From the NCBI GenBank assembly GCA_947259425.1, contig CAMYMO010000392.1, positions 1 to 26,850 of the forward strand: 26,850 bases of DNA. Direction: 5' to 3'. Position numbers and translations under genes: made by a program. Source of the stretch: an uncultured Ectothiorhodospiraceae bacterium (GTDB lineage Bacteria; Pseudomonadota; Gammaproteobacteria; UBA6429; Thiohalophilaceae). How positions within the stretch are numbered: position 1 is the first letter of the stretch; each line of letters starts with the position of its first letter. Shown here piece by piece: positions 16,000 through 23,839 of this stretch. A model generated the notes under the pieces. The model made no database searches. It was not told the origin of the DNA and saw only the letters and a list, made by a program, of their open reading frames with translations.

Positions 16000-16812
16000 T
16001 TAAAGCAGTGGCTCGTATTCTTTTATTTTTTTCTGAGCAAATTGTTTACGCTCTTTTGCTTCCGCAGCCTTATAGCCGTTTGGAAAATCTCGAAGATAAC
16101 CATTAATTTCACCTATCATGCCACGTAGATAAGAAACTTTGAGATGAATCTTGGTTGCACTATTATACTTACGCCATTTTTCATCAACATATTTATAAGT
16201 ACGTTTGTCTTTTTCATCTAACGCTGCTTTAGTCCAATAGGTCATTAACTTATTCAGTTTTTTATTTTTCGGATAGGCTTTTAAAGAATCTTCGAGATAA
16301 GCTTTTACTGCATAGGCCTTTTCAAGTTTCTTATTACTAAAATATTTTTCCAGTTCTTTTTCAGTATTACCCAGCATGATGATGCCGAAGTTATTTCCAG
16401 AGATCTCTGGTGCGAAAACGTGCAACATGTTTCCATTAGCTACCGGGTTATCGAGTGTAAACTCATACATATCTTTTTTGTTCATAGGTTTGACGCTATG
16501 GTTGATCTCATCAACCTTAATGGTGGTTTGAATAGGACGTGTTTCAAACCGATAATTTCCAGCTTTAAAATCGTTTGTGTAAACGATCAGTTTTACCTTG
16601 TTGGACTTACGAATAACAGCAGGAATTTTATTAAGATATTTGAAATCTGCAAAATTATCATAATGGTTGTAAGGTGTGACCTTTACATAGCCTTTTTTAG
16701 CGACGACATATACACCATAGGAATCAATTTTTTTGACGGTTTTTGCAGTACTGTGGCCGGAAATAGCAATTAAAGCAATCGAGATGACAAACCAGTGAAC
16801 GAGTCTGTTCAT
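16000..16812 (-). CDS. Secreted protein of unknown function
   Basis: A 270-residue periplasmic or secreted protein. The signal peptide covers 1-23 (cleavage near STA|K). The N-terminal half of the mature part looks like a beta-rich domain (IDSYGVYVVAKKGYVKVTPY at 29-48, VKLIVYTNDFKAGNYRFE, YEFTLDNPV, LHVFAPEIS), and the C-terminal half (about 155-270) is a Lys-rich helical region with tetratricopeptide-like spacing of hydrophobics (YLEDSLKAYPKNKKLNKL). I do not recognise the family. The start is supported by AGGGGG seven bases upstream. It follows the trhA-like gene by 96 bases. Confidence 0.8.
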   Translation of the reverse strand: MNRLVHWFVISIALIAISGHSTAKTVKKIDSYGVYVVAKKGYVKVTPYNHYDNFADFKYLNKIPAVIRKSNKVKLIVYTNDFKAGNYRFETRPIQTTIKVDEINHSVKPMNKKDMYEFTLDNPVANGNMLHVFAPEISGNNFGIIMLGNTEKELEKYFSNKKLEKAYAVKAYLEDSLKAYPKNKKLNKLMTYWTKAALDEKDKRTYKYVDEKWRKYNSATKIHLKVSYLRGMIGEINGYLRDFPNGYKAAEAKERKQFAQKKIKEYEPLL

Positions 16813-16859
16813 TTTATCCCCCTTGAGAAAATAAGTGTTATAAGATTCTTAAATTTTGC

Positions 16860-16873
16860 CGCAGTATACTGCG
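16860..16873. promoter_or_regulatory. 14-bp perfect palindrome overlapping a -10-like hexamer
   Basis: CGCAGTATACTGCG lies between the trhA-like gene and the secreted unknown, about 50 bases before the latter's start. On the minus strand it contains TATACT, 5 of 6 bases of a -10 element. This would suit an operator for a dimeric repressor, but no good -35 is seen, so this is only a candidate. Confidence 0.35.
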
Positions 16874-16908
16874 ATATAGCTATTAAACGCCAGGAAATGG
16901 GATTCGGT

Positions 16909-17595
16909 CTAATCGTCGAACGATAAATTTTGTCGTTTTGAGAACTGGAATATAAATATGAAATGAAAACTGATACCAAACAGGACAAAAATGTGAAATA
17001 TCTCGTGTGGTCCAAGTACACCTTCTATCAAGATTGGGGTGCGTAAGAATTCAAAAATAGCCCCAATAGTATAGGCTAGTGCACCGAAAATTAGATATTT
17101 GATGAATTCAAAATGAAAGCGCCGATACAATAAAATACCGGTTAATGCACCTACCCAGCCTAATCCAAGGTACAAACTCAGACTAAGCCATTCGGCAATA
17201 TCACTGAAATAAATCGATTTAAGCACGATACCGGTGATAGCAATCGTCCAGACAAATAACAGCACGCCCCAGCGCAAACTGCGTTTAAATAAAATACCAT
17301 GTATCGGTGTGAAGGTTCCGGCGATTAAAAAGAAAATACCGGCATGATCCAGTCGTTGCAGTACTGCTCGTGCGGTGCCGCCGGGTTCCAGTAAATGGAA
17401 CACACCGCTCATGGAAAGTAAAAACACCACAGAAAATACAAAGACAGCAAGCGCAAAAACTCGTGCATGACTTGAACGACCGCGGATCATTAGCCAGATA
17501 CCCAATGCTAAAAAGATTCCTGCCGCGATGAGGTGGCTTAACGAACTAAAGGGTTCACTAAAACCGGCTATAGGAATAATGTTTTCTGCGGGCAT
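16909..17595 (-). CDS. trhA: PAQR-family membrane protein TrhA (hemolysin III homologue)
   Basis: A 228-residue integral membrane protein with seven predicted segments. PAQR/hemolysin-III proteins of bacteria affect membrane fluidity or lipid balance; the older hemolysin name is misleading. The family's metal-site residues are present: SGVFHLL (63-69, His67), RLDHAGIFFLIAGTFTP (81-97, Asp83 and His84) and GPHEIFHIFVLFG (195-207, His197 and His201). Length is normal. The ATG at 17595 has no good ribosome site. It lies 39 bases after the J-domain gene on the same strand, so the two are likely co-transcribed. Confidence 0.9.
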   Translation of the reverse strand: MPAENIIPIAGFSEPFSSLSHLIAAGIFLALGIWLMIRGRSSHARVFALAVFVFSVVFLLSMSGVFHLLEPGGTARAVLQRLDHAGIFFLIAGTFTPIHGILFKRSLRWGVLLFVWTIAITGIVLKSIYFSDIAEWLSLSLYLGLGWVGALTGILLYRRFHFEFIKYLIFGALAYTIGAIFEFLRTPILIEGVLGPHEIFHIFVLFGISFHFIFIFQFSKRQNLSFDD

Positions 17596-17634
17596 ACGGT
17601 ATTTATATGAGTTACGGATGAATAAGTTGAGTAT

Positions 17635-18480
17635 TTATTTTTTGGCTTTCAAATTAGTATCTGATATCACCCAGGATTTTACCCGACCGTTCTGGAAATG
17701 AACCTCAGATTGACCGTAGTACCAAATATCGCCAATCGTCTTGGTGGGTACACCCTGTATTTCAAAAACACGTCCACCGGTATCACCATAGGTAAAATAT
17801 TTTGAATCCTCAGGTTCCTCATAAATTCCTAATGTAGATGAGGGAGCAAAGGCTGAAGTTCTTTCTTTTACAGAAAATGGACTTTTTATTTTTTCGGTTT
17901 CTTCATAAGCTTTGTCTTCGTTAGTAACTGATGTCGCATTGGTGTTGGCAGAATTTTTCGAATTAGAGATTTTATTTTCCTGGTTAGATTGTTTTGTCAA
18001 AGCCATCGTTTCTTCGTTGTTATCAGGAAAAAAACTGTCAAATGAAGAATATATAATTACAACGACGATGACTGCAGCGAACCAGATTAAACCGGAAGAT
18101 TTCTTTTTCGAAATTGGCTGTTGATATTGGGTCTCTTTGTTGCCGGCTTCGGTTTGCTGAAAAGGTCTACGGTGAGTATTTGTGTCCGCAGGGTTGGTAG
18201 AAGCGTTTGCTGTGTTAGCTTTGCTAAAGGTATCCCTTGTTGACTCTGGTCGGATATAACCGGGTAGATAACCATGTTTGTCATAATAATCGGATAAGAT
18301 AGTATAGGCGGTGTTTAAAGCTTGCATTTGTTTTTCAGCTTTCTCTTTCACCAGGGCTGATGCTTGTTGGTGACGATCGGGGTGCCACTGTTTTACGGCC
18401 TTGCGATAAGCGAGTTTAACGTCCTGGCCGGTCGCATCCGATGAAAGATTTAAAAGCTTTAAACATTCTTGTGTATTCAT
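17635..18480 (-). CDS. Membrane-anchored J-domain protein
   Basis: A 281-residue protein with three parts. Residues 1-65 are a DnaJ J-domain with the essential HPD tripeptide (33-35) in AVKQWHPDRHQQ, so it should stimulate the ATPase of a DnaK-type Hsp70. A polar linker (75-128) leads to one membrane segment (about 130-145, LIWFAAVIVVVIIYSS). The outer part has a Ser/Asn/Glu-rich stretch (150-215) and a C-terminal domain (about 229-273) with YGDTGGRVFEIQGVPTKTIG and YYGQSEVHFQNGRVKSW, a pattern I have seen at the end of other bacterial proteins but cannot name. The J-domain would face the cytoplasm and the tail the periplasm. It is not DnaJ itself: no Gly/Phe or zinc domain. Confidence 0.85.
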   Translation of the reverse strand: MNTQECLKLLNLSSDATGQDVKLAYRKAVKQWHPDRHQQASALVKEKAEKQMQALNTAYTILSDYYDKHGYLPGYIRPESTRDTFSKANTANASTNPADTNTHRRPFQQTEAGNKETQYQQPISKKKSSGLIWFAAVIVVVIIYSSFDSFFPDNNEETMALTKQSNQENKISNSKNSANTNATSVTNEDKAYEETEKIKSPFSVKERTSAFAPSSTLGIYEEPEDSKYFTYGDTGGRVFEIQGVPTKTIGDIWYYGQSEVHFQNGRVKSWVISDTNLKAKK

Positions 18481-19180
18481 CTTACTTATTTCGTTCGTTA
18501 ACGATTATTTTTGGATTTTACGCCGATACCCCTGATTAGCGTGCTGAATTATAATCGATCTTGACCTACAAAGCTGGCTATTTGAACCGTTTTATTCGTG
18601 ATATTAGCCCGTTCTGCTTTTAAAACAGAAAATCTGCCCAGGCTTTTTGTGGTTGCCCCGTGCGCGAGGCCTGGAAAGTGAGCTGTTTTTCAGTTACTGC
18701 GCTGCCAATCTCAGAAATCCAGCAAGGCTAGTGCTTTTGAGACCAGTCTGTTGTCAGTGAATGTCATTTTCGTATTGCCATTTGTTAGCTTGATGTTAAT
18801 GCCCTAAGCTTTTTCAATACCGTTAAATAGTTTGTATTTAGGGTTCCAATTGACATGGCAATTTCGGTGATCAGTGCTTTAGCCTCGACCAACTAGGCGA
18901 AAATGGTTTAGCTGGCGGATACGGATAATTTTTACAAGTTCGATCCAACGGTCGATTAAATTTAACCATATGGTAAAATATAGCGAATAAGTGCTAAATA
19001 GGTTGGTCTAGTCAGAATCTATCCCTGTGAGTGACATATATATAGTATATCGCTACAAAAAGTTCTGAAATTGGCATCAATTTCTGGAATAGACATTGAA
19101 ACTGAACGCTGGCGGGAGAGGGTACGAAAAGAGTTATATTTAGTTTAGAGTTACTAAAAATGAAAAGAGGGGGATACCTT
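18481..19180. other. 700-bp intergenic region, possible gene remnant, no gene called
   Basis: The longest gap in the window, between the divergent J-domain and SYLF genes. On the minus strand, plus positions 18784-18889 read through about 35 codons (VEAKALITEIAMS..., ending at a stop), and the sequence beyond it alternates between frames with several stops. This could be a decayed gene, but I recognise no family. TATA-rich sequence at 19034-19052 and TTATATTTAG near 19134 may serve the SYLF promoter. No RNA gene or terminator is evident. Confidence 0.45.
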
Positions 19181-19762
19181 ATGAAAAAGTTATTGGTTGT
19201 ACTATTTTTACCGCTTTCACTTCTCATGGCGCAAATGAGTATGGCTGCCGAGGACTACAGCGCCAGCATCAAGCAATTTAAACAAGCCAAACAAACGCAT
19301 AGCTTTTTTAAGTCAGCCTATGGTTACGCATTATTCCCAACCATCGGTAAAGGCGGGTTAGGAATCGGGGCCGCGCATGGCAATGGTCAGGTTTATCGCG
19401 CCGGGAAAGTGACTGGCAAAACCAGCATGACACAAGTCAGTATTGGTTTGCAGGCCGGTGGTCAGGCGTTCAGTCAAATTATCTTTTTTGAAGATAAACG
19501 TGCATACCAGGACTTTACCAGTGGCAACTTTGAATTTGGTGCCCAGGCGACTGCAGTGGCTATAACCGCAGGTGCTTCAGCGAGTTCCAGCACGACCGGA
19601 ACCTCGGCGGGTTCAACAACGGGTGGTGGAGCAGGCAAACAATCCAAAGCGAAATATCACAAAGGCATGGCGACCTTTACCTTTGCCAAAGGTGGTTTAA
19701 TGTATGAAGCTTCGATAGGCGGTCAAAAATTTAAATTTGAGCCCCTGGCAAAGAAAAAATAA
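19181..19762 (+). CDS. SYLF-domain (Ysc84-like) lipid-binding protein
   Basis: A 193-residue exported protein. Signal peptide 1-22 (MKKLLVVLFLPLSLLMAQ..., cleavage near SMA|AED). The mature part has the SYLF signature: AYGYALFPTIGKGGLGIG (46-63), GQVYRAGKVTGKT (69-81), QVSIGLQAGGQAFSQIIFF (85-103) and FAKGGLMYEASIGGQKF (168-184). SYLF domains bind phosphoinositides in eukaryotes; the bacterial role in the periplasm is not known. A Ser/Thr/Gly-rich insertion (130-150) interrupts the domain. I begin it at the ATG at 19181 because GAGGGGG precedes it at the right distance and it yields a clean signal peptide; the ATG at 19160 has no ribosome site and overlaps that region. Confidence 0.9.
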   Translation: MKKLLVVLFLPLSLLMAQMSMAAEDYSASIKQFKQAKQTHSFFKSAYGYALFPTIGKGGLGIGAAHGNGQVYRAGKVTGKTSMTQVSIGLQAGGQAFSQIIFFEDKRAYQDFTSGNFEFGAQATAVAITAGASASSSTTGTSAGSTTGGGAGKQSKAKYHKGMATFTFAKGGLMYEASIGGQKFKFEPLAKKK

Positions 19763-19795
19763 CATTTAATCTGAACCGCACTTTACGCAAATTAT

Positions 19796-19820
19796 AGGGG
19801 GCAATTAATCAATGCCCCCT
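19796..19820 (+). terminator. GC-rich hairpin after the SYLF gene, possible terminator
   Basis: AGGGGGC (19796-19802) pairs perfectly with GCCCCCT (19814-19820) across an 11-base AT loop. The following bases are GTATTAATTA, not a T-run, so it is a weak terminator or an mRNA-end stabiliser. It begins 34 bases after the SYLF stop. Confidence 0.4.
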
Positions 19821-19914
19821 GTATTAATTACCAAATCAACTATTCTGCCCGGCTGGCCAATCCGTTATACTCACATTCTAATTTTACTAACCCAACATTT
19901 TTTTGAAAATTATA

Positions 19915-21159
19915 ATGAATCACGATAAATTTTATTTTGGGTGGCGTGCCGGCTTTATATTTATCTTAGTCTCAGTATTAACGGCTCATGCCTCCGCCGA
20001 TGAGCTGCCTTCAGCTAAAATTATTTTGCCTGACAGTAACACCGAATTATTAGCAACGGCAGCGGCTGAGAGCTTGACCGAGGAAACGGTGAGTGAAGAT
20101 ACTCCGCTAGAAACGAAAAAACAGATTAAAAACCTGTGGGTGAATTTCAATCCTCCCCGTGATGATAAGTACGACTGGATTCAATTAAGCTCAGGTGAAT
20201 GGCTTAAAGGTGAACTTATTTCGCTCTATAGTTTCTCGGTTGAGTTTGATAGTGATGAACTTAATTTACTAAAGATCGATTGGGATGATATAAAACAAAT
20301 TCGTAGCGCTAAACCAATGAGTATGCGGATTGAAGCTGTGGATAGTGACGAAACAATTACCGTGATAGGTAAATTACAATTACTCGATAATACGGCGGTT
20401 ATTGTCGATGGCGAAAAGGTTACTTCATTCCAACGATTTCAAATTATTTCTATCGCAAAAGGCGCTGGTAATGAATTTGATTTTTGGTCAGGAAAAATAT
20501 CTTTTGGTGCTAATGTTAAAAAGGGTAACAGCGACAGTGTTGACTCAAACATCGCAGCGAATATCCAGCGTCGTACTGCGAGCTCACGTTTTATTAATGA
20601 CTATATTGGTAATTTTAGTCAATCCCAGGGTATTGATACTTCCAATAATCATCGATTTAATTCTTATTACGATTCATTTTTAAATCGTAAATTTTTCTGG
20701 CGTGTTTATTCGGCCGAGTATCATCGAGATACATTCAGAAATATTGATAACCAGATCTCATTAGGCTCATCCTTTGGTTATGACATTATTCGAACCTCAA
20801 AAACAGAATGGGAAATCTCGGGAGGCATCGGTGGCTTATATACTCAGTTTGTTTCAGTTGGACCAACTGAAGATATTGAAAGCCGATCACCTTATATTGG
20901 TTTTGGTACAAAATACGATACTGAAGTAACCGGCTGGATGGACTACTTATTTGACTTTAAGTTTCAGTTGGTCGAAGAGAGTGCAGGGACGTATACTCAT
21001 CATCTTGTCACTACCTTATCATCAGATATTACCGGTGATCTGGATCTTGATGTATCGTTTGTCTGGGATCGAGTCTCAGATCCACAACCTGCAGCAGATT
21101 TGACGGTGCCTGAAAAAGATGATGTACAGTTAATTGTCGCAGTGAGTTACGAATTTTAG
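19915..21159 (+). CDS. DUF481-family outer-membrane beta-barrel protein
   Basis: A 414-residue exported protein with a signal peptide (cleavage near HASA|DEL, about residue 28). An N-terminal part (to about 165) includes WIQLSSGEWLKGELISLYS, LLKIDWDDIKQIRS and VTSFQRFQIISI, a small beta-domain often found before DUF481. From about residue 185 the pattern changes to long amphipathic strands with KGNSDSVDSN, HRFNSYYDSFLNRKFFWRVY and SLGSSFGYDII, and ends in SYEF with the C-terminal aromatic residue used by the BAM insertion machinery. This is the plan of DUF481 (YdiY-like) outer-membrane proteins, function unknown. I start it at the ATG at 19915; an in-frame TTG lies 12 bases earlier. Neither has a good ribosome site. 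Confidence 0.85.
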   Translation: MNHDKFYFGWRAGFIFILVSVLTAHASADELPSAKIILPDSNTELLATAAAESLTEETVSEDTPLETKKQIKNLWVNFNPPRDDKYDWIQLSSGEWLKGELISLYSFSVEFDSDELNLLKIDWDDIKQIRSAKPMSMRIEAVDSDETITVIGKLQLLDNTAVIVDGEKVTSFQRFQIISIAKGAGNEFDFWSGKISFGANVKKGNSDSVDSNIAANIQRRTASSRFINDYIGNFSQSQGIDTSNNHRFNSYYDSFLNRKFFWRVYSAEYHRDTFRNIDNQISLGSSFGYDIIRTSKTEWEISGGIGGLYTQFVSVGPTEDIESRSPYIGFGTKYDTEVTGWMDYLFDFKFQLVEESAGTYTHHLVTTLSSDITGDLDLDVSFVWDRVSDPQPAADLTVPEKDDVQLIVAVSYEF

Positions 21160-21185
21160 AAAAAATTATAGCGGGAGTTGAGAAT

Positions 21186-21498
21186 ATGAAACGCCGATCT
21201 AAATTAATTTTAGGGATGTTTGGTGTTTCTTACACTGATGATATCGAAAAAACAGAAAAAGTATTGGCTGATATCGTTTCCCAGGATGATAAAGTACTGG
21301 TAGATCCTGAACCAATGATCCATTTACACGAACTGGCTGGTTCATCAGTTAATTTTATCGTGCGTCCCTGGGGCAAGCGCGATGACACTGGGATGTCTAT
21401 TGGGATATCACCCTAGCGTGAAAATGCGCTTTGATGAGGAAGGGATATCAATTCCATTCCCACAAACGGATGTGCATTTATACAATACCTCGACCTAA
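21186..21498 (+). pseudogene. mscS: Remnant of a small-conductance mechanosensitive channel gene (MscS C-terminus, frameshifted)
   Basis: Only the soluble C-terminal cage part of an MscS-like channel remains; all membrane segments are missing. The first frame reads FGVSYTDDIEKTEKVLADI and PEPMIHLHELAGSSVNFIVR up to PWGKRDD and then ends early at 21416. The expected continuation (YWDVYWDIT) appears in another frame at about 21386-21412, and the third block (VKMRFDEEGISIPFPQTDVH) in a third frame from 21418 to the stop at 21498. Each switch fits loss of one base. A usable ribosome site and ATG precede the first block, but a 76-residue product would be nonfunctional as a channel. It starts 26 bases after the DUF481 gene. 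Confidence 0.88.
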
Positions 21499-21518
21499 AT
21501 CAACAAAAGGAACAAACC

Positions 21519-22502
21519 ATGGGCATGCTTATTAACGGTAAACTGGTTGATGATTGGCTTGATAAAGAGATTGAAGCCGGTGAATTCAAACGAATGGAAT
21601 CAACTTTTCGTAATTGGGTAACAACCGATGGCACCGCTGGTCCGACGGGTGAAGCTGATTTTATGGCAGAACCTGAACGTTATCATTTATATGTATCAAA
21701 AGCCTGTCCCTGGGCACATCGAACGGTTATTTTTCGAAAATTAAAGAACCTGGAAAATATAATTGGTATGTCCATTGTCGAGGCAAACATGCTGGAGCAG
21801 GGCTGGACCTTTTCCGACAATGGCGAGTATATCGATCACTTGCATAGCTTCGAATTTCTGCACCAGCTTTATACTAAAGCCGATAGTCATTTCACTGGCC
21901 AGATCACAGTTCCTGTATTGTGGGATAAAAAACGTAATACTATCGTTAATAATGAATCTTCTGAGATTATTCGCATGTTAAATTCGGCGTTTAATGCATT
22001 TACTGATGTTAAAACGGATTATTATCCAGCGACGTTACGCCAACAGATTGATAAGATAAACCGTCCCATTTATAACAATATCAATAATGGAGTTTATCGT
22101 TGCGGTTTTGCAACCACGCAATCGGCCTATGAGAAAGCCTTTGATCGATTATTCGTTGAAATTGAAAATGTCGAAAAGCTATTAGCTAAACAGCGTTACC
22201 TGGTGGGTGAATACATAACTGAGGCAGACTGGCGGTTGTTTACCACGCTGATTCGTTTCGATGCGGTTTATGTGGGACATTTTAAATGCAATCAACAACG
22301 AATTAGCGATTATCCAAACTTATCCAACTATGTTAGAGAGTTATATCAAATTCCTGGTATCGCCGAGACGGTCGACGTTGATTACATCAAGCAACATTAC
22401 TATTACAGTCACACCAGCGTTAACCCAACTCAGCTGATACCCAAAGGCCCGTTGCTTAATTTCGATGCCCCCCATGATCGTTCGGAAAAATTTCCTGGCT
22501 GA
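21519..22502 (+). CDS. Glutathionyl-hydroquinone reductase (YqjG/ECM4-type GST)
   Basis: A 327-residue cytoplasmic enzyme of the xi-class GST family, which reduces glutathionyl-hydroquinones to hydroquinones using glutathione. Hallmarks: YHLYVSKACPWAHRT (55-69) with catalytic Cys63, GWTFSDNGEYIDH, ITVPVLWDKKRNTIVNNESS (cis-Pro, and Glu/Ser of the glutathione site), the long linker typical of this family, YLVGEYITEADWRLFTTLIR and C-terminal IKQHYYYSHTSVNPTQLIPKG (in two parts). Length agrees with YqjG (about 328). The ATG follows AAAGGA at seven bases. It lies directly after the mscS remnant and appears to have its own translation start; no partner gene is seen. Confidence 0.93.
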   Translation: MGMLINGKLVDDWLDKEIEAGEFKRMESTFRNWVTTDGTAGPTGEADFMAEPERYHLYVSKACPWAHRTVIFRKLKNLENIIGMSIVEANMLEQGWTFSDNGEYIDHLHSFEFLHQLYTKADSHFTGQITVPVLWDKKRNTIVNNESSEIIRMLNSAFNAFTDVKTDYYPATLRQQIDKINRPIYNNINNGVYRCGFATTQSAYEKAFDRLFVEIENVEKLLAKQRYLVGEYITEADWRLFTTLIRFDAVYVGHFKCNQQRISDYPNLSNYVRELYQIPGIAETVDVDYIKQHYYYSHTSVNPTQLIPKGPLLNFDAPHDRSEKFPG

Positions 22503-23003
22503 TTTTAAGATAAATTATCTGGCCAAATATCATTATTTTTGATCCAGTGGATTATTTTTTATATTATATTTTTTAACTTGGTCGTCTCTATTTAGCTATC
22601 ATAAAATTAGTTACAGTCGATAGAACAATGGCAAGCCAAGTTTCGCTGAGTATCGATACTACCTTTAAAATAGGGCGACTCACATTAATGATGCACGGGG
22701 GTTTTTAGTTGCTGTAAAACTTACAAGTCCGATAGTCTGAATGGCCGAGCTCAAACTGATATTGCTCATATTCATATTGCCCGTCGCTTAGACGAATCAG
22801 TACTTATCCGTTTCGCAGGGAAATTCGGTGTTTAATCTTGAGCATCGAGATAAGATGCGGACCTGTTAGCTGTTATTAGCGATAGACTATACTATAATGG
22901 GGGTTCGTAATTTGGTCTTTTTTGATAGTAAAAAACACAAGCGAGCCTTTGTACTTGTTTGTTACTGTTAACGTAACTCTTTTACGAGCTAATGGAGATT
23001 TCC
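22503..23003. other. 500-bp intergenic region, no gene recognised
   Basis: AT-rich just after the reductase gene, then mixed composition. I tried to read it in all plus frames: one 26-codon reading starts at the ATG at 22628 (MASQVSLSIDTTFK...) and a neighbouring frame stays open for about 38 codons (22700-22833, ending RFAGKFGV), but neither has a ribosome site or a familiar motif. They may be leftovers of an old gene. The last 110 bases carry the probable promoter of the next gene. Confidence 0.5.
22870..22898 (+). promoter_or_regulatory. Possible promoter of the Cys-rich protein gene
   Basis: TATAAT (22893-22898) is a perfect -10, with a weak -35 CTGTTA (22870-22875, 3 of 6) 17 bases upstream. 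It predicts a leader of about 100 bases. The inverted pair GTTAC (22961-22965) and GTAAC (22973-22977) lies in that leader. Confidence 0.4.
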
Positions 23004-23354
23004 ATGAAAATTATGTTCTTAATTTGTTTATTTTCGACATTTGCCATATCCACTAATGTCAGCGCTGATTGCTTGACCAATGACAAAGGAGAAGTTGTTT
23101 GTGGCGAAGGTAAATGTGAAAAAGACCAGTATGGTAAAGTTTATTGTACCTCTGCAGGTGGCGGTATACTTAGGGACGATAAGGGGAATCTCCTCTGCGG
23201 GGTGGGGCGTTGTGCAGCCGATTCGCTGAAGAAAGTTTGGTGCTCTAAACAGGTAAGTGGTGGTGCGGCTATTGACTCGAAAGGAAACGTTAAATGCTTG
23301 GGCGGATGTGCCCCTGGTTCAGCTGCATTATGTACACAAGCAAAAGCGGAGTAG
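23004..23354 (+). CDS. Small Cys-rich secreted repeat protein of unknown function
   Basis: A 116-residue protein with a signal peptide (1-21, cleavage near VSA|DC). The mature 95 residues have ten cysteines. Two clear repeats with CX4CX9C spacing (Cys33-38-48 and Cys65-70-80) are exactly 32 residues apart, and a shorter third follows (Cys98-102-110). Each unit reads DxKGxxxCGxGxC, then a Tyr/Trp-Cys pair and a Gly-rich turn (SAGGG, VSGG). The even number of cysteines and export suggest disulfides in the periplasm, or metal binding. I recall similar gammaproteobacterial hypothetical proteins but no function. I start it at the ATG at 23004: GGAG six bases upstream fits it, whereas the in-frame ATG at 22992 overlaps that site. 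Confidence 0.82.
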   Translation: MKIMFLICLFSTFAISTNVSADCLTNDKGEVVCGEGKCEKDQYGKVYCTSAGGGILRDDKGNLLCGVGRCAADSLKKVWCSKQVSGGAAIDSKGNVKCLGGCAPGSAALCTQAKAE

Positions 23355-23839
23355 CCTGGCGAATAATTTATCAAACTGGTTTTTATCAGCGGGTTTAATG
23401 TGTTGTAGTTGAAATTTAAACATAAGCATTTCTGAGCTAGAGACCTGCGTTAGAGATAAGTAAAAAAAAATCGTATCAAACGAACTATTCGCTTGCTGAT
23501 ATTCATTACTGTATAAACTAAATACCATTGTGCTAAACGAACCTGCTTATGTACATGGTTCTAACTGCGTCAGTTCGCTTAGCGTGATATTCTTAAAAAG
23601 ATAATAAATTGATATGCCGCTCAACGACGTAGAAGTCGATAATAGCTATATTATATTAATTAAAATATTGATGGCATGATGTTGTCTGGCAGCATCGTGG
23701 CTTATTTTTAACATGGAGGAAATGGTATCAGGCTATACTTTATTGCTGGCCTGAGGATGTTGGAAATTCAAGTTGTGACCGAACAATGCTTTTTATAAAC
23801 ACGTACAATTTAATGATCAAATTTTGATAAGGAAAAATC
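23355..23839. other. 485-bp intergenic region, AT-rich, no gene seen
   Basis: Between the Cys-rich and DUF4136 genes. There is an A-run (23461-23470) but no stem before it. A 13-codon reading starts at 23713 (MEEMVSGYTLLLA), too short and without a well-placed ribosome site to call. No repeat or RNA gene was recognised. Confidence 0.5.

Noticed and set aside
23713..23754. 13-codon reading frame before the DUF4136 gene as a leader peptide
   Set aside because: Its GGAGGA lies inside the frame and too close to the second ATG, and there is no attenuator-like structure after it.
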